Shown: positions 35,818 through 44,963 of the stretch, piece after piece
How the letters are laid out: each line of letters begins with the position of its first letter
Position numbering within the stretch: the stretch's first letter is position 1
The notes under the pieces: generated by a model
Database searches by the model: none
Told to the model about the DNA's origin: nothing
What the model saw: the letters and a program-made list of their open reading frames with translations, nothing else
Made by a program: the position numbers and the translations under genes
NCBI RefSeq assembly: GCF_041355105.1
Contig: NZ_JBFUPK010000001.1
Span: 1,426,001 to 1,490,000 of the forward strand
Length of the DNA stretch: 64,000 nt
Direction: 5' to 3'
Origin: Terriglobus sp. RCC_193
Lineage (GTDB): Bacteria > Acidobacteriota > Terriglobia > Terriglobales > Acidobacteriaceae

Positions 35818-36258
35818 TTGCCCAATACACCCACAACACGGACAACCTTCACCCTGCCGTCCACGCTGGATACCGTGGACCGTGTGGAGCAGGAGGCGGA
35901 ATCCTTCGCCAACCGCGCCGGGTTCCACGAAGACGACATCTCCAACATCGCCATGGCCGTCCGCGAGGCTGCCGTGAATGCCGTCATCCACGGCAATAGC
36001 TACAGCCGCGACAAGGAAGTGACCGCCAGCTTTGAAGCGAATGACGATGACCTTGTCATCCGCATCAGCGACGAGGGGCCAGGCTTCAATGAGGAAGTCA
36101 TTCCCGATCCCCTTTCGCCGGAGAATATCCTCCGCGGCTCGGGACGCGGGGTGTTCCTTATGCGCGCCTTCATGGATGAGGTACACTTTCGCCAACTGTC
36201 CCCGGGAACTGAGCTGACTCTCATCAAGCATCGCATTCCCGCGCAGGACGCAGCCTGA
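35818..36258 (+). CDS. rsbW: Anti-sigma factor / serine kinase, RsbW type
   Basis: 146 residues, GHKL (HATPase_c_2) ATPase. MAVREAAVNAVIHGNSYSRD is the N-box and ISDEGPGFNEE the G1-box, with GRGVFLMRAFMDEV as the G2 region. RsbW/SpoIIAB proteins bind a sigma factor or phosphorylate an STAS antagonist. The start codon is a TTG with a poor ribosome site, so the exact start is unsure. An STAS partner follows 71 bases downstream, but no cognate sigma factor is near. Confidence 0.85.
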   Translation: MPNTPTTRTTFTLPSTLDTVDRVEQEAESFANRAGFHEDDISNIAMAVREAAVNAVIHGNSYSRDKEVTASFEANDDDLVIRISDEGPGFNEEVIPDPLSPENILRGSGRGVFLMRAFMDEVHFRQLSPGTELTLIKHRIPAQDAA

Positions 36259-36329
36259 ACCACTTTAACGACCGCAGATTTTCCAAGTTTTAATTTCGCC
36301 GATTCCTTCGGCAGGAGAGCACACAGACG

Positions 36330-36677
36330 ATGAGTATCAAGGTAAGCACGCGCCAAGTGGACGGCGTTACGATTCTCGACTTGAGCGGCCGGATCACCCT
36401 GGGCGAAGGCTCTGTCACCCTGCGTGACACCATCCGCGATCTCGTCGCCAAGGGCGACAAGAATATCCTCCTCAACCTGGGCGATGTCTCCTACATCGAC
36501 TCCTCGGGTATTGGTGAACTGGTTTCCGCTTACACCTCCGTGAAGAACGCAGGCGGCGAGCTGAAGCTGCTGAACCTGACCAAGAAGGTGCAGGACCTGC
36601 TCCAGATCACCAAGCTATACACCGTATTCGACGTCCGCGACGACGAAACGCACGCCGTGGGTTCGTTCACCCGCTAA
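36330..36677 (+). CDS. rsbV: Anti-anti-sigma factor, STAS domain (RsbV/SpoIIAA type)
   Basis: 115 residues. The conserved YIDSSGIGELVSAYTSVKNA includes the phosphorylatable serine (SSG) expected for the RsbW kinase. Strand IKVSTRQVDGVTILDLSGRI fits the fold start. A GGAG site lies upstream (GGCAGGAGAG). It forms a pair with the upstream kinase and ends before a terminator. Confidence 0.9.
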   Translation: MSIKVSTRQVDGVTILDLSGRITLGEGSVTLRDTIRDLVAKGDKNILLNLGDVSYIDSSGIGELVSAYTSVKNAGGELKLLNLTKKVQDLLQITKLYTVFDVRDDETHAVGSFTR

Positions 36678-36700
36678 TTTCCGCAGAAATCTTCATCCTG

Positions 36701-36733
36701 AAAAGGCCGCCCCCGACCAGGAGCGGCCTTTTT
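36701..36733 (+). terminator. Rho-independent terminator after rsbV
   Basis: AAAAGGCCGC (36701-36710) and GCGGCCTTTT (36723-36732) form the stem. A T-run follows directly, about 25 bases past the rsbV stop. Confidence 0.92.
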
Positions 36734-36910
36734 CTCGTAGTTTTCTATCCAAACGCCAACTTCCGCCGATTTACGCAGATGGCGCAATCCGTCTCGGGGA
36801 AACGTTCACTTTCCCGTCACATTCGGCTTGCATCGGTGTTCTTTCAGTGTGTAGTGTGGGTGAATCAGTCCACATTTGCGGGATAAGAAATTCGGCTGTT
36901 TGAGGTTTTC

Positions 36911-37324
36911 ATGCGCTTTTACATGGCGTCCGCTGCGACTCTGCTCCTCTTCTCCTCCATCCTCCCGTTGCAGGCATCCCGCGTGAAGCGCGGACCTACG
37001 GCGAAACATAAAAAGACCCAGACCGCCGCACCGCATCAGCGTGCGATCGATAACAGCCGCGCCACGCAGATTCAGACGGCGCTGGTGAAGGCCGGCTACC
37101 TGAAGGAAGCCAGTGGTCACTGGGATTCGGAAAGCCAGGCCGCCATGCAGAAACTGCAGGGAGATAATGGCTGGCAGACCAAGCTGGTACCGGATTCCCG
37201 CGCTTTGATCAAGCTGGGCCTTGGCCCGAACTCGCAGGCTACGCCGACCAGTGTTCCGGTTGCACTGTCAAAAGGCGGTTCCGCAGCAGCACAAACGGAC
37301 GTTGACACCTTCGGCGGCAAGTAA
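36911..37324 (+). CDS. Secreted peptidoglycan-binding-like protein
   Basis: 137 residues. A signal peptide (about 1-22, MASAATLLLFSSILPLQA) is followed by a basic linker, then a PG_binding_1-like repeat (QIQTALVKAGYLKEASGHWD, SQAAMQKLQGDNGWQTKLVPD). That fold binds the cell wall in hydrolases. The tail is low complexity (Thr/Ser/Gly). No catalytic domain is present, so it is an anchor or accessory. It is monocistronic. Confidence 0.72.
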   Translation: MRFYMASAATLLLFSSILPLQASRVKRGPTAKHKKTQTAAPHQRAIDNSRATQIQTALVKAGYLKEASGHWDSESQAAMQKLQGDNGWQTKLVPDSRALIKLGLGPNSQATPTSVPVALSKGGSAAAQTDVDTFGGK

Positions 37325-37385
37325 GCCGCATTCTGGCTCCCCTGCTGGACAATCTTCACGGTCAGCAGCGGCCCGCGAAGGCGCT

Positions 37386-37988
37386 ATGCTAAGAAGCGTG
37401 AAGCGCCTCCTGCTCCCGGTTCTGCTGCTCATGTCTCTGCTTACCCTGAATGCGCGCGCGATTGAATTGAAGGTCTCCGCCGCGGCACTGGAACGCACCC
37501 TCAAAGAACAACTCCTGAGCGCTCCCGATGCCCGTTATTACCTGCGCGGCGACCGTAATTCTGCCTGTTATGTCTACATCGATCAGGCCACAGTCACCTT
37601 TCAGGATGACCGCGTGGTGGTGCATGTGAGCACCCATTCGCGGATGGGCGCGGGTGTCTTTGGCAAATGCGTCGGTGTGGGATTCAACACCATGGCCGAC
37701 GTTTCCGTGATTCCCGTGGCAGAGGGTGAATCCATCGGCTTCCGCGATGCACGCGTCGACCGCTTTACCGGCAACAAGGAACTGGACTTCCTGCTGGTTC
37801 CCTTTCTCCAACGCAAACTGCCCGCCAGCATGAAGCTGAATGCGGCAGAACTGCTACGCGCGGCGCTGGCAAAGTCAAAGGACAGCACCGGCTACGACGT
37901 GGCGCTGGATTCGCTGAAGGTGCATTCCATGCTGGTGACGAAGGATCGCCTTACGGTCGATCTGGACGGCTCGCTGCACGTCGACTAA
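37386..37988 (+). CDS. Secreted hypothetical protein
   Basis: 200 residues. A signal peptide (RLLLPVLLLMSLLTLNARA) precedes a beta-rich domain with a single-Cys pattern and strands such as YVYIDQATVTFQDDRVVVHV. The fold loosely recalls periplasmic lipid-binding-like or DUF1439 proteins, but I do not claim it. The end is convergent with the FtsB gene six bases away. Confidence 0.68.
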   Translation: MLRSVKRLLLPVLLLMSLLTLNARAIELKVSAAALERTLKEQLLSAPDARYYLRGDRNSACYVYIDQATVTFQDDRVVVHVSTHSRMGAGVFGKCVGVGFNTMADVSVIPVAEGESIGFRDARVDRFTGNKELDFLLVPFLQRKLPASMKLNAAELLRAALAKSKDSTGYDVALDSLKVHSMLVTKDRLTVDLDGSLHVD

Positions 37989-37994
37989 AGAAGA

Positions 37995-38366
37995 TTACTT
38001 TGCAGCCTTTTGGTCCGAAGGCAGCGTGTAGATGACCTCACCGGGACGCGCATAGTGCAGGGCCTCACGCGCTTCATGCTCAATGGCATCCGGGTTGTTC
38101 GTCAGGCGTTCCACATGGCTGCGCAGCCGTTCGTTTTCCTGCTCCAGTTGCTGACCTTGCGTCTGCAGATCGCGCAGGTCGTGGCGCTTGTTCTGATACG
38201 CCGTCAGCCCATTCTTTCCAAAGACCACGTGGTAACCAACCATGATCGCCAGCAATGCCGCTGCTCCCGTCGCCAGGCGGCGCCGGTTGCCGTAAAACGC
38301 CTCACAGATGCGGCCGATGGTGGCGGCGAATCCGCGGAGTTGCGTCGTCTTTTGCTGCGTTTCCAC
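37995..38366 (-). CDS. ftsB: Septum formation initiator FtsB/DivIC
   Basis: 123 residues, bitopic. The cytosolic N-terminus is about 25 residues long. A TM helix (ATGAAALLAIMVGYHVVFG, about 32-50) is followed by a coiled coil (KRHDLRDLQTQGQQLEQENE) and a C-terminal conserved tail (EHEAREALHYARPGEVIYTL), which is the FtsB/DivIC signature. It helps assemble the divisome with FtsL and FtsQ. Confidence 0.85.
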   Translation of the reverse strand: METQQKTTQLRGFAATIGRICEAFYGNRRRLATGAAALLAIMVGYHVVFGKNGLTAYQNKRHDLRDLQTQGQQLEQENERLRSHVERLTNNPDAIEHEAREALHYARPGEVIYTLPSDQKAAK

Positions 38367-38529
38367 TTCCTTTCAGTAGATGCGTGGATGCAACACGATG
38401 CAAGAGGTGGCACCCTGTTCGATACCTCCTTTTTTGCGGTGAAAATCTATCCACGGCACGAAAACCGGTGTAAACGTGATTCTCCTTTCAGAACGGGTCC
38501 GGTGGTTGTATTCTCGGGTTCATCTTTCC

Positions 38530-38916
38530 ATGCAAATGCTTGCCCAGATCGCTGCCGTGTGTTGCATCGTTTTGTTGCTGAGCGTTGTTGCGCTGTGGCG
38601 CAGCATGCGCAAGACACGACCGGCTGCCTCACCGCAACGCAAGCCCACCATGCGTGAGAGACGGCAGCATCCGCGCATGGATCTGGCGGCCGGCGTTGTA
38701 TCTTCTTCACAGTCGGTACGCGTGCGCAGTCGCGGACAAGGGTTGCAGAAAGACGCGTCTGCCTCCAACGCGCAGGATTCTCCATTACGCAAGAGACCGG
38801 ATCGCGCCTATTTCAACGAGGACATGGGCGACCTGCGGGACCCGGATATGAGCAGAGCGCCTGCGGGTGGCGTGCTTCGTCCCACGGGAACTCTGTCAAA
38901 ACCCGAATACCGTTGA
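38530..38916 (+). CDS. Small bitopic membrane protein, unknown
   Basis: About 128 residues. One N-terminal TM helix (LAQIAAVCCIVLLLSVVALW) is followed by a basic hydrophilic tail with many Arg, Ser and Pro. There is no recognised domain. It is divergent from ftsB. I placed the start at the ATG at 38530 (38536 is also possible) because upstream codons only extend a non-hydrophobic lead. Confidence 0.55.
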   Translation: MQMLAQIAAVCCIVLLLSVVALWRSMRKTRPAASPQRKPTMRERRQHPRMDLAAGVVSSSQSVRVRSRGQGLQKDASASNAQDSPLRKRPDRAYFNEDMGDLRDPDMSRAPAGGVLRPTGTLSKPEYR

Positions 38917-38951
38917 TCTCGCATCATCCTTAACAGCCGGTACAATCAAAC

Positions 38952-39548
38952 ATGAAAGGCACCTGGCCCATGTCACGTATCTCTCTGTCTTCTCTGCGTC
39001 CCGCCATCGCGGGCGAGTCGCGTTCAGTTTCGTTTGTGCTGCAGGCAGCGGCTGTTGTGGCTGCGAGCCTGTTCATCGCGCTGTGCGCACACATCTCCGT
39101 GCCACTGCCGTTCACGCCGGTTCCCTTCACGCTGCAGCCCTTTGCGGTGATCCTGGTGGGCATGCTGATGGGCCCGACTGCGGGATTCGCCGCACTGGCA
39201 CTGTATCTGGCGGAAGGCGCGGCAGGCATGCCGGTATTCACCACCGCCGGACTGCCCGGCGTGGCGCGCCTGCTGGGACCCACGGGCGGCTATCTCTTCG
39301 CCTATCCGCTGGCAGCAGCGATTGCCGGTATTCCTGCCGCGCTGCGGTCGCGCCATTACGTCAGCTTTGCTGCGGCAGGCGCTGCAGCCATGCTGCTGGT
39401 ATACGCCAGCGGCTCTGCATGGTTTAGCGTGTCGCTGCATGTTCCGTTCTCCATGGCGCTCAGTGGCGCTGTGGCTCCGTTTGCTCTTGCAGATACCGTC
39501 AAGGTCCTTGCTGCGGCAGGCATGGCCACAGCCGTGGCTCGTCGCTAA
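38952..39548 (+). CDS. bioY: Biotin transporter BioY, energy-coupling-factor S component
   Basis: 198 residues. Six TM helices and the motif FTPVPFTLQPFAVILVGMLM with LLGPTGGYLFAYPLAAAIAG are typical of BioY substrate-binding S units. Biotin uptake is the usual role, possibly with a shared ECF module encoded elsewhere. No biotin regulator or synthesis gene lies near. The ATG start is in agreement with the family. Confidence 0.93.
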   Translation: MKGTWPMSRISLSSLRPAIAGESRSVSFVLQAAAVVAASLFIALCAHISVPLPFTPVPFTLQPFAVILVGMLMGPTAGFAALALYLAEGAAGMPVFTTAGLPGVARLLGPTGGYLFAYPLAAAIAGIPAALRSRHYVSFAAAGAAAMLLVYASGSAWFSVSLHVPFSMALSGAVAPFALADTVKVLAAAGMATAVARR

Positions 39549-39602
39549 GCCGTAACTTCTTTCCCCCAATTACCTGAATAACCCGAAGGGCAAACAAATT
39601 TC

Positions 39603-40460
39603 ATGAGCACCACCCCGACAGGCGTACAGGAGATCAAGGTGGCCCACAGCCCCGACTCCGACGACGCATTCATGTTTTACGGTCTTGCAACGAACAAGGT
39701 CCGCGTCCCCGGCTACAAATTCACGCACGTCCTCACGGACATTGAAACGCTGAACCAGCGTGCGATTCACGATCCGTACTACGACGTGACCGCCATCAGC
39801 TTCCACGCCTATCCCTACCTGCAGGACGAGTATGCCCTGATGGCGTGCGGCGGCTCTGTGGGCGAGGGTTACGGTCCCATGATCGTCGCTCCGCGCAAGT
39901 ACACCACGGACGAAGTAAAGAAGCTGAAGATTGCCGTTCCGGGCGAACTGACCACGGCGTTCCTGACGCTGCGTCTCTTCCATCCCGAAGTGGCATATGA
40001 GGTTGTTCCATTCGACCAGATCATTCCGCGGGTGGTTGCGGGCGAGTTCGAAGCCGGCCTGATCATCCACGAAGGCCAGCTCACCTACGGCGACAACGGC
40101 CTGCACAAGGTGCTGGACATGGGTCAGTGGTGGCGCGAACAGACCGACGGACTGCCGCTGCCGCTGGGTGGCAATGCTATCCGCCGCTCGCTGGGGCCGG
40201 ACTCCATGCGCATTGCCACGCAGGCGCTGCGCGACTCCATTCAGCACGCACTGGATCATCGTCCGCAGGCACTGGAATACGCCATGCAGTTTGCCCGTGA
40301 CCTGGACCCGAACCTGGCTAACAAGTTTGTGGGCATGTACGTGAACGAGCGCACCCTGAACTACGGCGACGATGGCCGCGAAGCCATCAAGAAGCTGCTG
40401 GACATGGGCTATGAACGCGGCGTGATTCCGCACAAGGCAAAGGTCGATTTCATCGACTAA
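39603..40460 (+). CDS. mqnD: 1,4-dihydroxy-6-naphthoate synthase (futalosine menaquinone pathway)
   Basis: 285 residues. The start VAHSPDSDDAFMFYGLATNK is diagnostic of MqnD. VVPFDQIIPRVVAGEFEAG, GLIIHEGQLTYGD and the two lobes give a periplasmic-binding-protein-like fold. It converts cyclic dehypoxanthine futalosine to 1,4-dihydroxy-6-naphthoate in menaquinone synthesis, so the host probably uses the futalosine route. It is followed by a terminator shared with the sigma-factor gene. Confidence 0.92.
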   Translation: MSTTPTGVQEIKVAHSPDSDDAFMFYGLATNKVRVPGYKFTHVLTDIETLNQRAIHDPYYDVTAISFHAYPYLQDEYALMACGGSVGEGYGPMIVAPRKYTTDEVKKLKIAVPGELTTAFLTLRLFHPEVAYEVVPFDQIIPRVVAGEFEAGLIIHEGQLTYGDNGLHKVLDMGQWWREQTDGLPLPLGGNAIRRSLGPDSMRIATQALRDSIQHALDHRPQALEYAMQFARDLDPNLANKFVGMYVNERTLNYGDDGREAIKKLLDMGYERGVIPHKAKVDFID

Positions 40461-40481
40461 TCGCAGTTCTTAAGCAATAAG

Positions 40482-40509
40482 AAAAGGCATGGCGCAAGCC
40501 ATGCCTTTT
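40482..40509. terminator. Bidirectional terminator between mqnD and the sigma gene
   Basis: AAAAGGCATGGC (40482-40493) and GCCATGCCTTTT (40498-40509) form a 12-bp stem with a four-base loop (GCAA). It is symmetrical and lies between convergent genes. Confidence 0.94.
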
Positions 40510-40512
40510 GCT

Positions 40513-41103
40513 TTAGCACCGTTTGCAGGTGCAGACTTCACAATGATGTTCCGCACAGGCTCCGCAGGAACGAAGAAGCTCCTTGCGCAGAGCCGCACGC
40601 GCACGATGCGCTCGCACCGCAGCGTTGTTGCTGGTCAGGCTTCGCTTCTGCGCATAGGCAGTAAGCGGTTCGTCCGCCAGGTCTACCTCGCGCAACAGCT
40701 CCGCGTAGTCCGGCGAAAGAGAATCTACTGCTGACTGCAGGCAGAGGCACACTTCATCGCGCAGGTCGACCGGCGACGTAACGGCATCTTCCATCTCACG
40801 CGCCAGCAAGGCCAAGCCTTCGTTCTCCACGCTGTGTCTGCGATAGGAATCGATCACCGCATTGCGCAGAACGCGATAAAACCAGCCCACAACGGACTCG
40901 TGCTCCTGCACATTCCCTTCGTGTTCCAGCGCGCGGATGTAAGCCGCCTGCAGGATATCTTCTGCCTTGTTGCGGTCATGAACGCGACGCTCCAGGAATG
41001 CGAGAAACTGCCCGCGGTGCTCCAGAAGCGTGTCGAGTTTTGTCGTAACAGGCATAGCGGCTACAGAATGAGATGTTCCGTAGCCGCCTGAGGAACTAAG
41101 CAT
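40513..41103 (-). CDS. ECF-like sigma-70 factor with Cys-rich C-terminal tail (CorE-like)
   Basis: About 196 residues. Region 2 spans HRGQFLAFLERRVHDRNKAE, then EDILQAAYIRALEHE; region 4 contains LSPDYAELLREVDLADEPLT and NNAAVRAHRARAALRK (HTH). The last 17 residues hold six Cys (CGACAEHHCEVCTCKRC), as in CorE-type factors that sense a metal directly. No anti-sigma gene is adjacent, which fits. The start is uncertain: ATG at 41103 or Met 16 codons later, or a GTG upstream at 41151. Confidence 0.85.
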   Translation of the reverse strand: MLSSSGGYGTSHSVAAMPVTTKLDTLLEHRGQFLAFLERRVHDRNKAEDILQAAYIRALEHEGNVQEHESVVGWFYRVLRNAVIDSYRRHSVENEGLALLAREMEDAVTSPVDLRDEVCLCLQSAVDSLSPDYAELLREVDLADEPLTAYAQKRSLTSNNAAVRAHRARAALRKELLRSCGACAEHHCEVCTCKRC

Positions 41104-41251
41104 TCCGTTTGCATCCACACACAACGCAGACGCAGACTTCACCACACTCACATGAATTGCACTTCATTGACGTTCTCCCTCTGAGCCGTATTGAGGCTCA
41201 CTGGGAAACACGCAGCGGGTGGGGAAACATTACACCGGCCGCCAAAACTTT

Positions 41252-42001
41252 TCAGCCACGATGCCGAAGCGCCGTTGCCACGGCAGAAGCCAGCGATATT
41301 ACGGTGGCTTCTCGAGCTTCGACCGTCGGCATGCGTCCCTGCTCCTTCAACGATGCCGTGGTGATGGGTCCGATGGATGCCAGCACCATCTCCTTCGGGA
41401 GGGTCAGTCCAGCAGCATCCAACAGCGCAAACAAATTCTGCACCGACGACGAACTGGTGAAGGTGATGGCGTCCACCGTAGGCAGTTCACGTTTCAGGCG
41501 CTCCACGGATTCTGTGGGAATCACCGTGCGATAAGCAGGAGCCAGAGTCACTTCGGCACCTGCTTCCTCCAGTATTTCAATCAGGACATCTCTTCCCTGT
41601 TCTGCGCGCACCAGCAGCATGGATGCGCCACGTGCGTGCGGCAACAATGACTTCGCAAGAGACTCCGCAACAGCCGTCTGCGCCTGCAGACGCACGGGGA
41701 AGCCCGCATCGCGCAGCGCCTTGCTGGTAGCCGCGCCAATGCTGGCAATGCCGCAGGTCAGCGGCACAGCCTCATCCTCAAGCCTCTCAGCGAAGACAGC
41801 GACTGCATTTGCCGAAGTAAACAGGATCCAATCGAACTCATCCAGCCGCATCAGCACACGGTCCAGCGTGGCGTAGTCATCGCCGGGCGGTGCAAGCGCA
41901 ATGGTGGGGACAGAAGCAACACGCAGGCCATGAGCCGCCAGCGCATCGCCCAGAGCCGAAGCCTGGTGCGGGGCACGTGTAACCAGAACACGAGGAGCCA
42001 A
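41252..42001 (-). CDS. hemD: Uroporphyrinogen-III synthase
   Basis: 249 residues from a TTG start. It closes and inverts the D ring of hydroxymethylbilane. Two Rossmann-like lobes are visible: VLVTRAPHQASALGDALAAH and FTSANAVAVFAERLED, then TFTSSSSVQNLFALLDAAG and ASIGPITTASLKEQGRMP. This weakly conserved family is recognised mainly by layout and context. It follows hemC with a three-base gap, so they are one transcript. Confidence 0.9.
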   Translation of the reverse strand: MAPRVLVTRAPHQASALGDALAAHGLRVASVPTIALAPPGDDYATLDRVLMRLDEFDWILFTSANAVAVFAERLEDEAVPLTCGIASIGAATSKALRDAGFPVRLQAQTAVAESLAKSLLPHARGASMLLVRAEQGRDVLIEILEEAGAEVTLAPAYRTVIPTESVERLKRELPTVDAITFTSSSSVQNLFALLDAAGLTLPKEMVLASIGPITTASLKEQGRMPTVEAREATVISLASAVATALRHRG

Positions 42002-42004
42002 GCG

Positions 42005-43102
42005 CTACTCGGCCTCCACCCCGGCAAAGCCTTCCACCAGCAACTCACGCGCGCCCTGATCGACGAGCAACTGCGCACCACGCGAACCGAAGCTCTGTGC
42101 GGATTCGCCTTCCTCGGCAAACAGCATCGCGGTGACCACACACTCGCCATCCGGTGCTGCAACCACCGCATGCAATTTCACGCGGCCGTGTTCCTGGATA
42201 CACAGCGCTCCAACGGGCAGCGCGCATCCTCCGCCGAGAGCGTGTAGCAGCCAGCGTTCGCTTTCCACGGCATAACGAGTCGTTGCGTCGTCCAGCACTT
42301 TGATAGCGGCAATCGTCTTTACATCGCCAGCGCGCGTTTCAATGGCCAGCGCGCCCTGTCCCGGCGAAGGACATAACATCTCCGGATCGAAACGCTGACG
42401 AATCCAGTCGGCCTGCCCGGGAAGCTCCTCACCATGATCGTGATCGGCAAGATGATCGTGGTCCGGATGCGTGATGCATTCGATGTGCGGCGGACGGCCA
42501 AACTCCGGGTGCTGCGGATCAAGCTCCACCGGCTTCAGCAGCTTCGTTCCAAGGCGATCAATCCCCGCGGCAGCCAGCACCAGGGCATCGCAATCACCGC
42601 GGCCCAGCTTGCGAATACGCGTGTCGATGTTGCCGCGGATGGCAACAAACTGAAACTCCGGATTGAGCGCGCGTAACTGCGCCATGCGGCGCGGCGATGT
42701 GGTGCCAATACGTGCATTCGCAGGCAGCGTGTGGATCTGCAGCCAGTCCGGCACCAGCAGAACATCGCGCGGATCAGCGCGTTCCGGGATAGCAGCCAGT
42801 GTGAACTGCGCATCCAGTTCCGTGGGAAGGTCCTTCAGTGAATGCACCGCAAGGTCAATCGTCCCAGCCGCAAGCGCCTCTTCAATTTCCTTGATGAAGA
42901 TGCCTTTGCCGTCCACGTTGGCTGGCGTCTTGCCATCGGGACCAATCATCTTCGCAGCGATGGCAGGGTCCTGCATACGGTCGCCCGTGGTGCGGATGAT
43001 GAGAATCTCTGTTGTATGTCCCAGCGCACGCAGATGCGCTGCGATGTGATTGCTTTGCCATAACGCGAGCCGCGAGCCGCGGGAACCAATTCGCAGATGC
43101 AT
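42005..43102 (-). CDS. hemC: Hydroxymethylbilane synthase with His/Asp-rich insertion
   Basis: 365 residues. The start MHLRIGSRGSRLALWQSNHI is diagnostic. The cofactor-binding Cys293 sits in LGGGCALPVG; GTTSPRRMAQLRAL and KDLP are conserved. Residues about 196-230 form an insertion rich in His and Asp (ITHPDHDHLADHDHGEE) not found in typical enzymes of about 310 residues. A shorter insertion occurs near 50-62. It makes hydroxymethylbilane from porphobilinogen. Met1 at 43102 was chosen because homology begins there. Confidence 0.94.
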   Translation of the reverse strand: MHLRIGSRGSRLALWQSNHIAAHLRALGHTTEILIIRTTGDRMQDPAIAAKMIGPDGKTPANVDGKGIFIKEIEEALAAGTIDLAVHSLKDLPTELDAQFTLAAIPERADPRDVLLVPDWLQIHTLPANARIGTTSPRRMAQLRALNPEFQFVAIRGNIDTRIRKLGRGDCDALVLAAAGIDRLGTKLLKPVELDPQHPEFGRPPHIECITHPDHDHLADHDHGEELPGQADWIRQRFDPEMLCPSPGQGALAIETRAGDVKTIAAIKVLDDATTRYAVESERWLLHALGGGCALPVGALCIQEHGRVKLHAVVAAPDGECVVTAMLFAEEGESAQSFGSRGAQLLVDQGARELLVEGFAGVEAE

Positions 43103-43239
43103 GGAGTGATCATACTGCGGCCCGGAACGCCTGCCCACTCCCCCGGCGGCGGCTATACCCCAGAGCCATCCTTTGCATCACAAGCAAACAAGCTGCGCCT
43201 TTTGTCGATCATGGCAAACACGCGGTTGGAGGGAAGTTC

Positions 43240-44886
43240 GTGGTTACAGAGCAAACTGCACCGCAGCCGCCTGCAAAACGTCGCGGGGTGTGGCGGTGGA
43301 TCGCAATTGGCGCACTGATCGTCCTCGCTGTCTTGATCGTCATTGGCAACGTAATGGTACATCGCGCTGGCCCCATCCTGAAGGGCCGCGTGATTGATAC
43401 GTTGAGCACGCGATTCAACAGTCGCGTGGAACTGGATACGCTGGATGTCTCTCTCATCAAAGGGCTGGAAGTTTCCGGTACAGGACTGCGCATTTACGCA
43501 CCAGACGATGTCGTTGCTGCTGGCGCAACGGAACCTCTGCTTGCCATGCAACACTTCCGTTTCCACACTCCTTTACGCGGTTTATTTGTGAAGCCCACGC
43601 ATGTTGACACGGTCTACGTTAGCGGCATGGAAATTCATATTCCGCCAAGGGAAGCGCGCGCGGCTGCTCCCCCGAATCCGCATAAGAAAAAGGGCAAGAT
43701 TGAAATTCTCGTCGACCAGATTGAGGTGGAGAACTCACACCTGATCATTGGCACCTTCAAACCGGATAAGGACCCGAAACACTTTGATCTGCAACATATC
43801 CGCCTGCGCGATGTGGGGCCGGAACGACCGTGGAAATATGAGGCTGTGCTGGTGAACGCCATTCCGAAAGGCGATATTCACGCCACGGGAGACTTCGGTC
43901 CGTGGAACAACGAAGAGCCCGGCGATTCGCTGGTGAATGGCAATTACACCTTCGACCACGCTGACCTGGGGACAATCAAAGGCATTGGTGGAACGCTCTC
44001 TTCCACCGGAAGCTTCGATGGACAGCTCGACCGCATCGTTGCGGACGGCAAGACTCATACACCGGATTTCACGCTGGATACCGCAAACCATCCCATGCCG
44101 CTGGAGACCACATTTCACGCCATTATTGACGGCACCAGTGGCGATACCTATCTGCAACCTGTACAGGCAAAGCTTGGCGATTCAGAGTTCACCTGCTCCG
44201 GCGCCGTGGTCAACGTAAAGGGCAAAGGCCACATCACCGAACTGGATGTGAATATCCCCAACGGCCATCTGCGCGACTTCCTGATGCTGGCTGTGAAAAC
44301 GAAACCGCCCATCATGCAGAGCAACATTGGGATGAAGATGCATCTGCGCATTCCCTATGGCAAGGAAAGCGTGACGAAGAAGCTGGAAATGAACGGCGCA
44401 TTTACCCTGCGCAATATCCATTTCACCAACCCAAAGGTACAGGACAAGGTGGATATGCTGAGTCTGCGTGCACAGGGTAATCCAAAAGAGGCAAAGCCCG
44501 GTGCGCCCGACGTGTCTTCCAACATGCAGGGCAGGCTTGTGAGTCGCAATGGCAGACTGAATTTCCCCATGTTGCACTACACACTTCCCGGTGGTGAAGT
44601 AAATCTGGAAGGCACATACAGCATGGACGGCAAGCAGTTTGATTTCTTCGGCAAGGTCCGCACTGAAGCGAAGGTGTCAGAGATGATTGCATCAAAGTGG
44701 AAGAGCCTTCTGCTGAAGCCTGTCGATCCGTTCTTCCATCACAACGGCGCGGGCGCGGAAATCCCGGTGAAGATCACAGGCACAGAAGACGAACCGCACT
44801 TCGGCCTGGACCTGCATCACAAATCGCCCGAAGAACAGAAGAAACAAAAGCAGGAAGTAATGAAGGACAGCGGCGTGGTGAAATAA
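43240..44886 (+). CDS. AsmA/DUF748-like envelope protein
   Basis: 548 residues. A short cytosolic N-terminus, a TM helix (WRWIAIGALIVLAVLIVIGN, about 19-38) and a long beta-rich periplasmic part (TFDHADLGTIKGIGGTLSSTG, GKGHITELDVNIPNGHL) resemble AsmA/TamB-type lipid-bridge proteins. The tail (KQKQEVMKDSG) is basic. The GTG start at 43240 has GGAGGG six bases upstream; a longer frame overlapping hemC's start is rejected. It is divergent from hemC. Lipid transport to the outer membrane is inferred. Confidence 0.8.
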   Translation: MVTEQTAPQPPAKRRGVWRWIAIGALIVLAVLIVIGNVMVHRAGPILKGRVIDTLSTRFNSRVELDTLDVSLIKGLEVSGTGLRIYAPDDVVAAGATEPLLAMQHFRFHTPLRGLFVKPTHVDTVYVSGMEIHIPPREARAAAPPNPHKKKGKIEILVDQIEVENSHLIIGTFKPDKDPKHFDLQHIRLRDVGPERPWKYEAVLVNAIPKGDIHATGDFGPWNNEEPGDSLVNGNYTFDHADLGTIKGIGGTLSSTGSFDGQLDRIVADGKTHTPDFTLDTANHPMPLETTFHAIIDGTSGDTYLQPVQAKLGDSEFTCSGAVVNVKGKGHITELDVNIPNGHLRDFLMLAVKTKPPIMQSNIGMKMHLRIPYGKESVTKKLEMNGAFTLRNIHFTNPKVQDKVDMLSLRAQGNPKEAKPGAPDVSSNMQGRLVSRNGRLNFPMLHYTLPGGEVNLEGTYSMDGKQFDFFGKVRTEAKVSEMIASKWKSLLLKPVDPFFHHNGAGAEIPVKITGTEDEPHFGLDLHHKSPEEQKKQKQEVMKDSGVVK

Positions 44887-44963
44887 TCTCCCGGCAGCAT
44901 TCCATACGACAGAAGAGCGGTCGCATGGGCCGCTCTTTCTGTTGATCTACTGGCTATCCGCAC

